The translations under genes and the position numbers were made by a program. From assembly GCA_050633445.1 (NCBI GenBank), contig JBOEGN010000012.1, positions 1 through 51,999 of the forward strand: a stretch of 51,999 nucleotides of DNA, read 5' to 3'. This document shows, in pieces, positions 16,554 through 25,777 of the stretch; the stretch's first letter is position 1; every line of letters starts with the position of its first letter. This DNA is from Thalassobius sp050633445 (GTDB lineage: Bacteria > Pseudomonadota > Alphaproteobacteria > Rhodobacterales > Rhodobacteraceae). The notes beneath the pieces are model-generated. The model was not told the origin of the DNA and made no database searches. It was given only the letters and a program-made list of their open reading frames with translations.

Positions 16554-17416
16554 GCTTTTGGCTTTTGGCCCAGAACCGACCAGCTATAGCCGTGACGATG
16601 ATGCAGGCTCACATTCTCAAACCCTGCGCGTTCAAGCAGATCGCGCGCCTCATCTTCGGTATAATACAGCGCCCATGCGGGTTTGAGTTGATCGACAATC
16701 ACCACGCGTCGATCCGAGGCTGCCAACTTGCCATAGACATCGCGCAGATAATCGGAGAGCGGCACTTTGATCCCGCGCCGCGCCAGAAACACCAGTGGCA
16801 TCAGGATACCATCCAGCAGATAGGACAACCCGCTGAGCACAGGGATCGGCAAGCGCCGCGTTATCGCGCGCATCGGCAGTGCCACGGCAAGATAGGCGGC
16901 ATTGCCCTCTTTGCCATAAAGCCAGATGAACATGCGCCCACCGGGTTTGATCGCCTCAAAGGCGGCTTTCACCACCGGATCAGGCTGGGGGATATGATGC
17001 AGTACGCCGATTGACATCACCATGTCGAAATCATCGCGGGGGATGTTTTCACCTAGCACATGCGCCACGCTGGCGCGGGTGCCAAACTCGGCAAGGTTTT
17101 CGCGTAAAGGTCCAACCGCATTGCTTGGCTCAACGGCAGTGAAGTGAGAGGCACCAGCGCGCAGGGACATCGCTGCGATATTGCCCGTACCTGCGCCAAT
17201 CTCGGCGCAGGTGATGCCGTTGAAGTCCTCAGGTGTCAGCATCGGGCCGACAAGATCGGCAAAGAATTCATCGCTGGCGTAATAGCCGTCATTCTCGGTG
17301 AAATAGGTCCATTGCTCGCCAAAATCAGACACTGTTTTTGAGCGAAGACCCTCGGTATCACCGGAAATGCTTCCGGTGATGTCAGCGGGCTTGGACTTGG
17401 ACGGATCACTCATCAT
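16550..17416 (-). CDS. class I SAM-dependent methyltransferase
   Basis: A 288-residue protein. The SAM motif I CAEIGAGTGNIAAM lies near residue 70-83, followed by the acidic VEPSNA, the motif MVMSIGVLHHIPQPD and the post-motif GGRMFIWLYGKEGN. The C-terminal part has two amphipathic or hydrophobic stretches (LAVALPMRAITRRL, VLSGLSYLLDGILM) that may touch the membrane. AAAGGTG precedes the first of two adjacent ATGs (17416, 17413). It lies between the UDP-glucuronate epimerase and the flippase and probably methylates a sugar of the repeat unit or its lipid-linked end. The acceptor is unknown. Confidence 0.8.
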   Translation of the reverse strand: MMSDPSKSKPADITGSISGDTEGLRSKTVSDFGEQWTYFTENDGYYASDEFFADLVGPMLTPEDFNGITCAEIGAGTGNIAAMSLRAGASHFTAVEPSNAVGPLRENLAEFGTRASVAHVLGENIPRDDFDMVMSIGVLHHIPQPDPVVKAAFEAIKPGGRMFIWLYGKEGNAAYLAVALPMRAITRRLPIPVLSGLSYLLDGILMPLVFLARRGIKVPLSDYLRDVYGKLAASDRRVVIVDQLKPAWALYYTEDEARDLLERAGFENVSLHHRHGYSWSVLGQKPKA

Positions 17417-17434
17417 ATGACACCTTTTGCGCCG

Positions 17435-18448
17435 CTATTTGTCGTAATATTCGCGGAACCAATCGACGAACTTCTGGATGCCGTCTTTGAAATCGGTCTG
17501 CGGGCGATACCCAGTCAGGCGTTGCAAAAGATCCGCATTGGCCCAGGTCGCGGGCACATCGCCAGTTTGCATGCCCATGTAATTACGCTGGGCTTTCTTG
17601 CCGAGGCTTTCTTCGATGGCATCGACAAAATCAAGCAAGCGCACCTTATCCGAATTGCCAATGTTCACAACGCGGAACGGCGCAACAGGGCTCAGGCTGT
17701 CGCCCTCATGAATGTCCTCAGGGCGCTCAGGGCGCTCTGGCACCGCTTTGATCAGCAAGGAAATCGCGCGCACCAGATCATCCACATAGGTGAAATCGCG
17801 GTACATGTCGCCGTGGTTATAAATGTCGATGGGCCGGTCATCGAGGATCGCATCGACGAATTTATACAGCGCCAGATCAGGGCGCCCCCATGTGCCATAC
17901 ACGGTGAAGAAACGGAACATCGTGGTCGGCAGATCATAAAGATGCGCATAGGAATGGCCCATGCTCTCGTTGGCCTTTTTCGTCGCCGCATAGATGGTCA
18001 AAGGCGTGTCGGCCTTTTCGCATTCATCAAAGGGCATTTCGGTATTGGCACCATACACTGACGACGTCGAGGCCATCAGCAAGTGCTGCACATTATGACG
18101 CTTGGCCGCTTCCATCACGTTGAAGGTGCCCACGACATTGCTCTCGATATAGGCGCGCGGGTTTTCCAAAGAATAACGCACACCCGCTTGCGCGGCGAGA
18201 TGCACAATCACATCGGGCTCAAACTCATCGGCCATTTTATCGAAGGTGGCCAGATCCTCGAGCATGCCCTCGGTGCAAGAGAAATTCGGGTTCTGGAGCA
18301 AAGCCGCATGACGGCGCTGTTTCAGGCGCACATCATAATAATCGGTCATCCCGTCAAAGCCGTGAACACGGTCACCATTGGCCAGAAGCAGCTTGGCAAG
18401 GTGGAAACCGATAAAACCTGCGGTGCCTGTAATCAGAACTTTTTGCAC
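17435..18448 (-). CDS. UDP-glucuronate 4-epimerase family NAD-dependent epimerase
   Basis: A short-chain dehydrogenase of 337 residues from the GTG at 18448, which reads VQKVLITGTAGFIGFHLAK; AGGA lies nine bases upstream. The segment DGMTDYYDVRLKQRR is typical of the LpsL/WbpP/UDP-GlcA epimerase group. The active-site pieces STSSVYG and YAATKKANE (Y-x3-K) and FFTVYGTWGRPDLAL are present. It would make UDP-galacturonate from UDP-glucuronate, which ugd at 45.8-47.1 kb can provide. A truncated relative lies at 43.9-44.6 kb. It starts 84 bp after the acyltransferase stop in the same minus-strand operon. An upstream in-frame ATG at 18481 would add eleven residues. Confidence 0.85.
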   Translation of the reverse strand: MQKVLITGTAGFIGFHLAKLLLANGDRVHGFDGMTDYYDVRLKQRRHAALLQNPNFSCTEGMLEDLATFDKMADEFEPDVIVHLAAQAGVRYSLENPRAYIESNVVGTFNVMEAAKRHNVQHLLMASTSSVYGANTEMPFDECEKADTPLTIYAATKKANESMGHSYAHLYDLPTTMFRFFTVYGTWGRPDLALYKFVDAILDDRPIDIYNHGDMYRDFTYVDDLVRAISLLIKAVPERPERPEDIHEGDSLSPVAPFRVVNIGNSDKVRLLDFVDAIEESLGKKAQRNYMGMQTGDVPATWANADLLQRLTGYRPQTDFKDGIQKFVDWFREYYDK

Positions 18449-18532
18449 GGGGGATGTCCTTTTCGCTCGTATCGCCTTCAAGGGCGCGTTTCACTGCACA
18501 TATGCCCCGCCTGCGCCATGCACTCAACCCGT

Positions 18533-20410
18533 CTATTTCACCGCTTTCAGGTGCTCACTCAGACGTTCCCCCATTAATGTGGCTCCGGCTCTGGTCAAGT
18601 GACCGCCATCATAAGAAATCAGCAGACCCTCTGGCGTCATGTTCTTACAGGTCTCGCCCGCGCCGCACATCATTTCAGAGATGTCGATAAAGTCTTCAGG
18701 GATTAGCAGTTTTTGCATCAGTGCATTGATCCGCCTGTGACCTGAATTAAGCGGCATCTCGATCTCAGAGTTGCCCTTTTGATACTCGGCCATATAGCGT
18801 TTCAAGGACATGCCAGACCCGAAATGCTTGCGCCCCATCACCCGAATTTTGGCGGTGGTGATGGCTTTGATGTTGGTCAGGCTCTCTGGCAGGTTTTCGA
18901 CGTGCCAGTCTTTCCAACTGGACACCAGCCAGATGTCATCGGCCTGTTTGATCCTCTCTTGCAAACCTGCATCCTCATACCCTGGGCGCTTGGCACAGAG
19001 CGCGTGATCAGCAGGCGCAATCAGATCGGTGAAATCGCGCTTCAGAAAGATATTGCCGCAGCGCGATGAAATACGGAATGTGGACATTTGATAACGGGTA
19101 TCCAGCGCGGTTTCCTTGACCGCATTGACCATATCCTGCCCATAGCTATCCCCGATGATCAACAGTTTGGCGCGTGGATCGCTTGCATCAAACTCCGCAT
19201 TGAGCAATTTGAGAAACCGCGTGCGCACATAGCGCCCAGGATCGTCATATTGCTGGAACACCGCAAGGTGGCGCGCATCATAACGGCTTGGCACACCTTT
19301 GCTCAGCAGTCCTGCAAAACCAAGGGCAATGATCAGCGCGCCAACCGCCCCTGCACCTGCGAAAATGCGCCTGCGGGTGAAACGCGTTTTGTTGCGGAAC
19401 GGCGTTTCGACGAATTTGTAACTTAGCCAAGCCAGTCCAAACGTGGCGAGACTTAGCACGCCCATCACCGTTAGCGGGGGGTGATCAAGGCTTAAGTAGC
19501 GCGCATAGGCGAACAGCGGCTGGTGCCACAGATAGGCGGAGTAACTGACCAGCCCGATGCCGATGCAAACCGGATTGGCCAGAACATAAAACGACCATGT
19601 GCCGCGCCGCTCAAACAGGATGATCAACGCGGTGCCCAGCGTTGGTGCCAATGTGTAAAGGCTGGGAAACGGCGTGTTCTTGTCATAGGCGAAAATCGCA
19701 TAAAGGATCAGCGCCATGCCCATTACCGAAAGCAGACCGCTTAGAGCCGGTGCGGGCAGGCGCGGCGCCGCGCGCGCCATGTAAAAGGCCACGAACGAGC
19801 CGATCATCAGCTCCCATGCGCGTGTGGGCAAAAGATAAAACGCCGCTTCGGGTTCGCTCAGCGCGCCAAAGTCCCAGATACCCAAGGCAAGGCTGGCGGC
19901 GAAAATCACCGCAAGAATGCTCAGGATCACCGCTTTTCCAAAGCGCCAGAACAGCGCCAGCAGGACAGGGAAGAAGATGTAATATTGTTCCTCTACCGCG
20001 AGCGACCATGTGTGCAGCAGCGGCTTTAGCTCGGTCTCGGTGTCGAAATAGCCGCTTTCCATCCAGAAAAAGATATTGGACCAAAACGTCGTTGCCGCGA
20101 CCGCGCTCAGCGAAAAACGTTCGAAATCTTCGGGCAGTAGAATGAACCAGCCCGCAATAAAACTGGCGATGATCACCACAAACAGCGAAGGCATGATGCG
20201 CCGCGTGCGCCGATCATAGAAGTTCAGGATCGAAAAGCGTCCCTCGGAAAGTTCGTTGATCAAAATCGTGGTGATCAAATAACCCGAGATCACAAAGAAA
20301 ATATCAACCCCGACATAGCCCCCTGTAAAATAGGGAAAGCCCGCGTGGAACAGGATCACAGGCACCACCGCAAGTGCGCGCAGCCCGTCGATTTCCGGCC
20401 GATACTTCAA
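18533..20410 (-). CDS. acyltransferase (OafA/YrhL family) with C-terminal SGNH domain
   Basis: A 625-residue protein. The N-terminal acyltransferase-3 membrane domain begins YRPEIDGLRALAVVPVILFH and has GGYVGVDIFFVISGYLI and about ten hydrophobic segments to residue 370. The periplasmic SGNH/GDSL-like domain follows, with LLIIGDSYGQDM and a C-terminal DGGHLTRAGA block that supplies the Asp-x-x-His pair. Such two-domain proteins O-acylate (usually acetylate) surface polysaccharide or lipopolysaccharide on the periplasmic side. The start is 12 bp after the stop of the large glycosyltransferase gene, so it lies in one operon. The acyl group and target sugar are not determined. Confidence 0.9.
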   Translation of the reverse strand: MKYRPEIDGLRALAVVPVILFHAGFPYFTGGYVGVDIFFVISGYLITTILINELSEGRFSILNFYDRRTRRIMPSLFVVIIASFIAGWFILLPEDFERFSLSAVAATTFWSNIFFWMESGYFDTETELKPLLHTWSLAVEEQYYIFFPVLLALFWRFGKAVILSILAVIFAASLALGIWDFGALSEPEAAFYLLPTRAWELMIGSFVAFYMARAAPRLPAPALSGLLSVMGMALILYAIFAYDKNTPFPSLYTLAPTLGTALIILFERRGTWSFYVLANPVCIGIGLVSYSAYLWHQPLFAYARYLSLDHPPLTVMGVLSLATFGLAWLSYKFVETPFRNKTRFTRRRIFAGAGAVGALIIALGFAGLLSKGVPSRYDARHLAVFQQYDDPGRYVRTRFLKLLNAEFDASDPRAKLLIIGDSYGQDMVNAVKETALDTRYQMSTFRISSRCGNIFLKRDFTDLIAPADHALCAKRPGYEDAGLQERIKQADDIWLVSSWKDWHVENLPESLTNIKAITTAKIRVMGRKHFGSGMSLKRYMAEYQKGNSEIEMPLNSGHRRINALMQKLLIPEDFIDISEMMCGAGETCKNMTPEGLLISYDGGHLTRAGATLMGERLSEHLKAVK

Positions 20411-20422
20411 CAGATGTCTCCT

Positions 20423-23032
20423 TTAGCCCTCTGAGCGCGACCAGCCATAGGCGGCTTTGGTGCTGTCCAACTGTCGTTTGCGCGAGAATTTTTCCAAAAT
20501 CAACGCCGGTGCGCGCGCATGTATATCCGCGCGCCACTCTGTGTCTTTAAGCGCAGCAACAACCGCCGCGGCCAGCGCAGGGGCCGTGCGTTCAGGCAGG
20601 CGGGCGGTGTTTTCATCAGCAATCGCTTCGCTCATACCGCCCACATCGGGGGCCACCACAGGCAGGCCTGCAAGCTGGGCCTCAATGACCGCATTGGGCA
20701 GGCTTTCGGTACGCGTACTCATCAAGGACAGATCCATGCGGCGCAAATAGGGGAACAGCCCCTTGGTGATCAGCCCGGGCAATTCAAATTGCTCGGTTAG
20801 CCCTGCCGCCTCAATCGCGCGCTCGACGCTTTTGCGCATAGGCCCATCGCCGATCATCAAAAATCTGGTGCCCGGCAATTGTGCATGCACAAGGCGCGCG
20901 GTTTCGATCCAGAGCAGCGGATCCTTGACTGGGGCAAAGCGGAACACGCTGCCCACCACCAACGGGCGATCAGCGCCAGCGTCAAACGGGGGGGCCGCGC
21001 TATAGCCGAGCTCCTGCGCATCCACCGCATTATAAAGCACCGTCATGCGACTTTCGGGTAGATTGGACGCGCGCGCCCAATCATTGGCCGCCGCGCGGCT
21101 GTTGGCGGCAAGCACTACCTGCGGGAAGGCCGCGCACAGCTCCATTGCCCGCTCAACCAGCTTTTCGCGCAGCATTTCAAGTTCGGTGCCAGAGGATTGC
21201 TGCCCTCGTGTCATCGAGCCGAAATGCACCACAACGCGTGGCACACCTGCAAGCACCGCCGCCAGCACGACTTCGGCGTGCAACCCCCCGCGCACATGCA
21301 TGACCTCGGGGCGCAGCGTGTAAATCGCGCGCAATATCTGCGAAATGCCGGACAGACCCAGGGGGCGGGCTAACGTCAGTATTTCTTTGAACAGCGGATG
21401 ATCGCGCCAGGGGGCGGGCAAATCATCGGGTAGGCTGTCAAAATCATGGGCCTTAAATCGCGTCGCATCCTGCTCCATGCTGTAGGCGCTCTTCGGGCGC
21501 TCTTTGAGCAAAAGATGCACCGAGCTGGCCTCAGAATCTTCACAAAGCGCCGAAATCAGATTGGTCACTTGCCGCTCCGCTCCGCCAATCCCAAGCGAGT
21601 GCGAATAGATCAACACGCGGCGCGGTTCCGGGCTATAGGCAGGCGCTGGCGTATTTCGATGCTGCGCCAGCCAGTCTGGCATCACATAAAGCGCCGCATC
21701 CTCGCCCGCCGGAATATCCAAACCCGTCGCTTTAAGCGCAGCCTGGGTGTCTTCGGCCAGGGTGATCTGCCCGTAAAGCGCAGGCCAGCGGATTGAGGTC
21801 CGCGCCAGCTCTGCCGCTTCGCCAAACCGCCGCAAACGGAGCAAACTACGTAGCGCGACCTTCGCGGTTTGCTCATTGCTCGACCAGCTCGCAGGGTCTT
21901 TCAGCACCTCTAGCGCACTGTTCGGGCACCAAGCGGCCCAAAGACGCAGCGCAACCTCTGGCGCAGGGGCACCCCCACGCGCATGCACGCTATGCAGCCA
22001 GCCAACATACCGCTTCACCAGAGCCGTGCGCCCCAACTTATTAAGAAGATCAACGCGCACATAGCGATCTTCGGGCAGCACATTTGGAAAACGGCACAAC
22101 CGCCGCGCATGTTTAAGAGCCGCATTATAATCGCGCCGCAAAATATCACGGCGCATGACTTTACGCTGTACCAAGGCCTGAATGCGCTGCGTGCGTTCGG
22201 GAGATGCGGCATCCACTTGCTCGGGCAGAATCGAGGTAACCATCTCCAGAAACCGATAGTAAGCCCCTTCCAGATCTTCCGATAGATTGGCTGGGTTCAG
22301 TATGATCCGTTCCAGATGCTCATAAGGCATCGTGCGCAGCATATCTGGCGCATTCTGCGCGACGGCCTGCACCAGCGTCTGGCGCATTTTCTGATGTTTG
22401 CTGGTAGGGAATTCATCCATCCATACCAGCGAGGCCGCGCCGCGGTCGGGCACAAAGCTGCGGACAATTTGTAACGGCAGACGCGTTTCGATCGCTCTGG
22501 CAAGGCGCGCGCCCATGGCGGGGGGGGCGATTTCAGAAACCGCTTTTGCACTCAGAACATCATGGTTTTGCAACGCCGTACTAAACGCGCGCTTGAGCAT
22601 ATATCGCCATTGAAACCGTTGCAGCACGCCGAGCGAGGCCATGTCCAAACGCGGCGCAATAGAGAGAACCGCCTCAAGACCTTCGGGCTTTGCCGACCAG
22701 AACCGAAGCAAGCGCTGCGCCTTTTTGATTCCGTTTGTATCCCACCCCAGCGTGGCCGCATCATCCGCGCTTAAAGCTAGCGCAATCTGCTGCACCGATT
22801 CCGGGACATCACGATGTATGGCAACGTCGGGGGCAAAGCGCATCGGCGCACTGCGAAACCCGTGCAACAGCGCCTTGACCTCAGCCGTATATCCCACGTC
22901 ATCGCGCGCTTCGGCACGTTCATCCAAATGCGCATTCAGCGTGTTCTTTGCCGCGCTCCATTTGCGGTAAGCGGGCAGCAAAAGGGGCGCAAGGGGGCGC
23001 AAACGGGTTTTTAGGGCGGGGCTTAAATACAT
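20423..23032 (-). CDS. large GT4 glycosyltransferase with about 480-residue helical N-terminal region
   Basis: An 869-residue protein. From about residue 485 the GT-B glycosyltransferase starts with RRVLIYSHSLGIGGAERQVT, then EVMHVRGGLHAEVVL, LVVGSVFRFAPVKDPLLWIE, FLMIGDGPMRKSVE and the donor-site block ESLPNAVIEAQLAGLPVVAP. The first 480 residues are alpha-helical in appearance with many Arg/Leu/Ala and resemble solenoid repeats, without clear TPR consensus. The length is about twice that of a normal GT4, so the extension may bind a partner or the growing chain. It lies three bases after the membrane-protein gene and 12 before the acyltransferase. The sugar added is unknown. Confidence 0.8.
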   Translation of the reverse strand: MYLSPALKTRLRPLAPLLLPAYRKWSAAKNTLNAHLDERAEARDDVGYTAEVKALLHGFRSAPMRFAPDVAIHRDVPESVQQIALALSADDAATLGWDTNGIKKAQRLLRFWSAKPEGLEAVLSIAPRLDMASLGVLQRFQWRYMLKRAFSTALQNHDVLSAKAVSEIAPPAMGARLARAIETRLPLQIVRSFVPDRGAASLVWMDEFPTSKHQKMRQTLVQAVAQNAPDMLRTMPYEHLERIILNPANLSEDLEGAYYRFLEMVTSILPEQVDAASPERTQRIQALVQRKVMRRDILRRDYNAALKHARRLCRFPNVLPEDRYVRVDLLNKLGRTALVKRYVGWLHSVHARGGAPAPEVALRLWAAWCPNSALEVLKDPASWSSNEQTAKVALRSLLRLRRFGEAAELARTSIRWPALYGQITLAEDTQAALKATGLDIPAGEDAALYVMPDWLAQHRNTPAPAYSPEPRRVLIYSHSLGIGGAERQVTNLISALCEDSEASSVHLLLKERPKSAYSMEQDATRFKAHDFDSLPDDLPAPWRDHPLFKEILTLARPLGLSGISQILRAIYTLRPEVMHVRGGLHAEVVLAAVLAGVPRVVVHFGSMTRGQQSSGTELEMLREKLVERAMELCAAFPQVVLAANSRAAANDWARASNLPESRMTVLYNAVDAQELGYSAAPPFDAGADRPLVVGSVFRFAPVKDPLLWIETARLVHAQLPGTRFLMIGDGPMRKSVERAIEAAGLTEQFELPGLITKGLFPYLRRMDLSLMSTRTESLPNAVIEAQLAGLPVVAPDVGGMSEAIADENTARLPERTAPALAAAVVAALKDTEWRADIHARAPALILEKFSRKRQLDSTKAAYGWSRSEG

Positions 23033-23035
23033 CTG

Positions 23036-24097
23036 CTAGTCCTGCTCAACGTCATCCACTGGGATCTCTGGAAGATCGCCGCGGCGCAAAGCCGCCACGA
23101 TCTTAACGTCCTTCAGCTCTGTGCGCGCTTCCAAAAGCCGCGTCATCATCGCGCCAGTTTCGCGCGCTGTGTTGATCGCATAGCGAATAGCAATCACCAA
23201 AAAGATCAGCAACACAAGCTGGCTTTCATCAATGTCATCAAGGCCAAAGACAAACCACACGATTGCGCCAATGGCGATGCCAGAAAAAATACCCTGATTA
23301 AAAGGCGCGCGGTTCACCCGCACCCAGTTCTGCGTTGTGCCCTCTAGCAAAGTGGCGCGCACCTCGCCCTGGAGCAGCGGAACCTCATCCACCGTACCCA
23401 ATTGGCGCTGGCCTGTGACGTCGCGATTGTGTTCGCGCGCGGCCAAAACATAGGCATTGCGCATCGGCGAGAGCGCCTTGAGCGTGTTGATCTGGCGTAG
23501 GCTGCTCAGCGTCACCGCAATTGCGATGATGATCGACATCAGGAGGATCAAAAGGAACAGATCAAAGCGAAACACCGCCACCACGCCAAGCGCGATAACA
23601 ACGAACATCAAGCCAGAGCAGAATTTCGTCGCGAAAATCAAATAGGCCGGCACGCGCAGCACCGTGAACAAATCGGTGCGCAACACCATTGAGGTTTCCC
23701 CAATGGCGCGATGAATATCCCCGACGATATGATCAAGCTGCGTCATTTCCCATTTTTTCAGCAAAGCAGGCAGGCCAAAGATAAAGGCGACAACAATCGG
23801 CGCGATAATCGGCAGATACTCCAGCGGCAGATGCAACCAGTTCAGAATATTCTTGGCCTTGAAATCCGCCCCCTCGGAGCTGGCATATTGAAAGGCAATT
23901 ATGATCGCCTGAATGCTGGTGATAAAGGCCGCCAGATGCAGGGCGCGACAGCCGAAATTCAACGTAACCGCCCAGGCAAACCGGCCTCGGTTGGGCGCGA
24001 CAAGAATCGCATAAAGCAGCTTGAGAATGGTGCGCCCCGTCGCCAGCGAGAAGCGAACGCGCTCCAACTTCAATTTTGACTGGTCGATAAACCGCAT
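23036..24097 (-). CDS. membrane protein resembling an ABC exporter membrane domain without ATPase
   Basis: A 353-residue protein of uncertain family. Hydrophobic segments lie near residues 45-70, 95-112, 152-175, 177-200, 265-285 and 290-310, with long soluble loops between the pairs. This spacing is like the six-helix membrane half of an ABC exporter, but there is no Walker A, Walker B or signature motif, and the chain ends soon after the last helix. It is the first gene of the minus-strand operon 24097-15261, with 178 bp to the divergent wlbA gene. A role in export or in organising the assembly machinery is conceivable but not shown. The ATG at 24097 begins MRFIDQSKLKLERV. Confidence 0.5.
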   Translation of the reverse strand: MRFIDQSKLKLERVRFSLATGRTILKLLYAILVAPNRGRFAWAVTLNFGCRALHLAAFITSIQAIIIAFQYASSEGADFKAKNILNWLHLPLEYLPIIAPIVVAFIFGLPALLKKWEMTQLDHIVGDIHRAIGETSMVLRTDLFTVLRVPAYLIFATKFCSGLMFVVIALGVVAVFRFDLFLLILLMSIIIAIAVTLSSLRQINTLKALSPMRNAYVLAAREHNRDVTGQRQLGTVDEVPLLQGEVRATLLEGTTQNWVRVNRAPFNQGIFSGIAIGAIVWFVFGLDDIDESQLVLLIFLVIAIRYAINTARETGAMMTRLLEARTELKDVKIVAALRRGDLPEIPVDDVEQD

Positions 24098-24275
24098 GAT
24101 TGTCCGCTCGGTGCTATTATACGTGCCTCAAAAAACACGGCCCTCGTTGCCTACATGACCTCGCTGTGCCCAACAAGCAATCAAGTCTGGCCCAGCCCTT
24201 TGATTATCCTTAAGACAGAGCGGGCGAGCCACGCACAAAGCGGGGCCGTTACCTGGATTGAGGGCACTTAGAACC

Positions 24276-25211
24276 ATGACCAATTACGCTCTGATCGGCG
24301 CCGCAGGCTATATTGCGCCGCGTCATCTTAAGGCAATCAAAGAAACCGGCGGCACGCTCGTGATGGCCTATGATCTGGCCGATAGTGTCGGCGTAATGGA
24401 TTCGCATTTCCCCGATGCCGCCTTTTATACAGAATTCGAGCTGTTCATCGACGCGTTGCATGACCGCTCTGATATTGATTATGTGATCGTTTGCTCGCCC
24501 AATTACCTGCATAAATCCCACATCAGCGCCGCCCTGCGCGCAGGCTGCGATGTAATTTGCGAAAAACCCTTGGTGCTAGAGCCGGGCGACATCGACACGA
24601 TCAAAGCGCTTGAGACCACGACAGGCCAGCGGGTCTATTCGATCCTGCAACTGCGCCTGCACCCTGCGATCATCGCTCTGAAACAGCAGATCGAAGCCGA
24701 TACCAGCGGCAAAATCTACGAGGTTGATCTGGGTTATTTCACCTCGCGCGGGGCGTGGTATCACAAATCCTGGAAGGGTCTAACCCATAAGTCCGGCGGC
24801 ATTGCCACCAATATCGGGGTGCATTTCTATGACATGCTCAGTTTCATCTTTGGCGATTTGAAACAAAACGTGGTGCATCACAAAAGCGATGACAGCGCGG
24901 CGGGCTACCTCGAATATGACCGCGCGCGGGTGCGCTGGCTGCTCTCGATCAATCGCGCCAGTCTGCCGCCGCAAACGCCCGAAGGTCTGCTGACCTACCG
25001 CTCGATCACCGTGGATGGCACTGAGATTGAATTCTCTCAAGGCTTCACCGATCTGCACACGGAAAGCTATCGCAACATTCTTGCGGGAGGCGGATATGGC
25101 GCTGAACTGGTACGCTCCTCCATTGAGGTTGTCAGCCATATTCGCACGGCCAAACTAGAGCCTAATAAGGGCGAAAGCCATCCGCTGCTTGCCTCGGTCC
25201 TGGCCCAATGA
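24276..25211 (+). CDS. wlbA: UDP-GlcNAcA 3-dehydrogenase, Gfo/Idh/MocA family (WlbA/WbpB type)
   Basis: A 311-residue oxidoreductase. The NAD-binding N-terminus is YALIGAAGYIAPRHLKA, and CEKPLV (EKP at 96-98) is the family motif with the key lysine. The segments FTSRGAWYHKSWKG and GGIATNIGVHFYDML are characteristic of WlbA/WbpB, which oxidise C3 of UDP-GlcNAcA. The product is aminated by the aminotransferase at 25778 and acetylated by the enzyme at 25208; the substrate comes from the dehydrogenase that spans the window ends. The ATG at 24276 is preferred over an upstream in-frame start at 24258 because the fold starts there. The stop overlaps the next ATG by four bases. Confidence 0.92.
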   Translation: MTNYALIGAAGYIAPRHLKAIKETGGTLVMAYDLADSVGVMDSHFPDAAFYTEFELFIDALHDRSDIDYVIVCSPNYLHKSHISAALRAGCDVICEKPLVLEPGDIDTIKALETTTGQRVYSILQLRLHPAIIALKQQIEADTSGKIYEVDLGYFTSRGAWYHKSWKGLTHKSGGIATNIGVHFYDMLSFIFGDLKQNVVHHKSDDSAAGYLEYDRARVRWLLSINRASLPPQTPEGLLTYRSITVDGTEIEFSQGFTDLHTESYRNILAGGGYGAELVRSSIEVVSHIRTAKLEPNKGESHPLLASVLAQ

Positions 25212-25774
25212 GCGCGCCGTTCATTCATGAAAGCGCCTATGTGGATCAACCCTCTACGATTGGCGCAGACACGAAGCTCTGGCATTTTGTGCATGTGTTG
25301 CCCCACACCCATATCGGCGAGAACTGCTCGCTTGGGCAAAACGTGATGGCCGGCCCACATGTGAACATTGGCAACGGGTGCAAGATCCAGAACAACGTCG
25401 CGCTTTATAAGGGTGTCACGCTGGAAGACGATGTCTTTTGCGGCCCCTCTTGCGTGTTCACCAATGTACTAACACCCCGCGCCCACGTTGAGCGCAAGGA
25501 TGAGTTCGGCCCGACGCTGGTCAAACGTGGTGCCACCATCGGTGCGAACGCCACCATCGTATGCGGCAACACATTAGGGGCCTACTGCATGATCGCCGCT
25601 GGCGCTGTGGTCACGCAGGATGTGCCTGATTATGCGCTGATGGCGGGCGTGCCTGCGCGGCGCATCGGCTGGGTCGCGCGCGCGGGGGATCGCCTTGGCG
25701 ATGACCTCACCTGCCCACGCACGGGCGAGATATATAAAGAGAGCGGCGAGACGCTCTCGCTTGTTTCGGAATAA
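25208..25774 (+). CDS. wlbB: UDP-2-acetamido-3-amino-glucuronate N-acetyltransferase (WlbB/WbpD type)
   Basis: A 188-residue left-handed beta-helix acetyltransferase. Hexapeptide repeats run through IGADTKLWHFVHVLPHTHIG, IGENCSLGQNVMAGPHVNIG and IGANATIVCG, with the extended loop FTNVLTPRAHVERKDE typical of WbpD. It acetylates the C3 amino group to give UDP-GlcNAc3NAcA, using acetyl-CoA. ATGA overlap with wlbA and a three-base gap to the aminotransferase gene place it in the tight operon 24276-30504. The C-terminus KESGETLSLVSE is polar. Order of genes (dehydrogenase, acetyltransferase, aminotransferase) is the same as in Bordetella wlbABC. Confidence 0.92.
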   Translation: MSAPFIHESAYVDQPSTIGADTKLWHFVHVLPHTHIGENCSLGQNVMAGPHVNIGNGCKIQNNVALYKGVTLEDDVFCGPSCVFTNVLTPRAHVERKDEFGPTLVKRGATIGANATIVCGNTLGAYCMIAAGAVVTQDVPDYALMAGVPARRIGWVARAGDRLGDDLTCPRTGEIYKESGETLSLVSE

Positions 25775-25777
25775 CCC

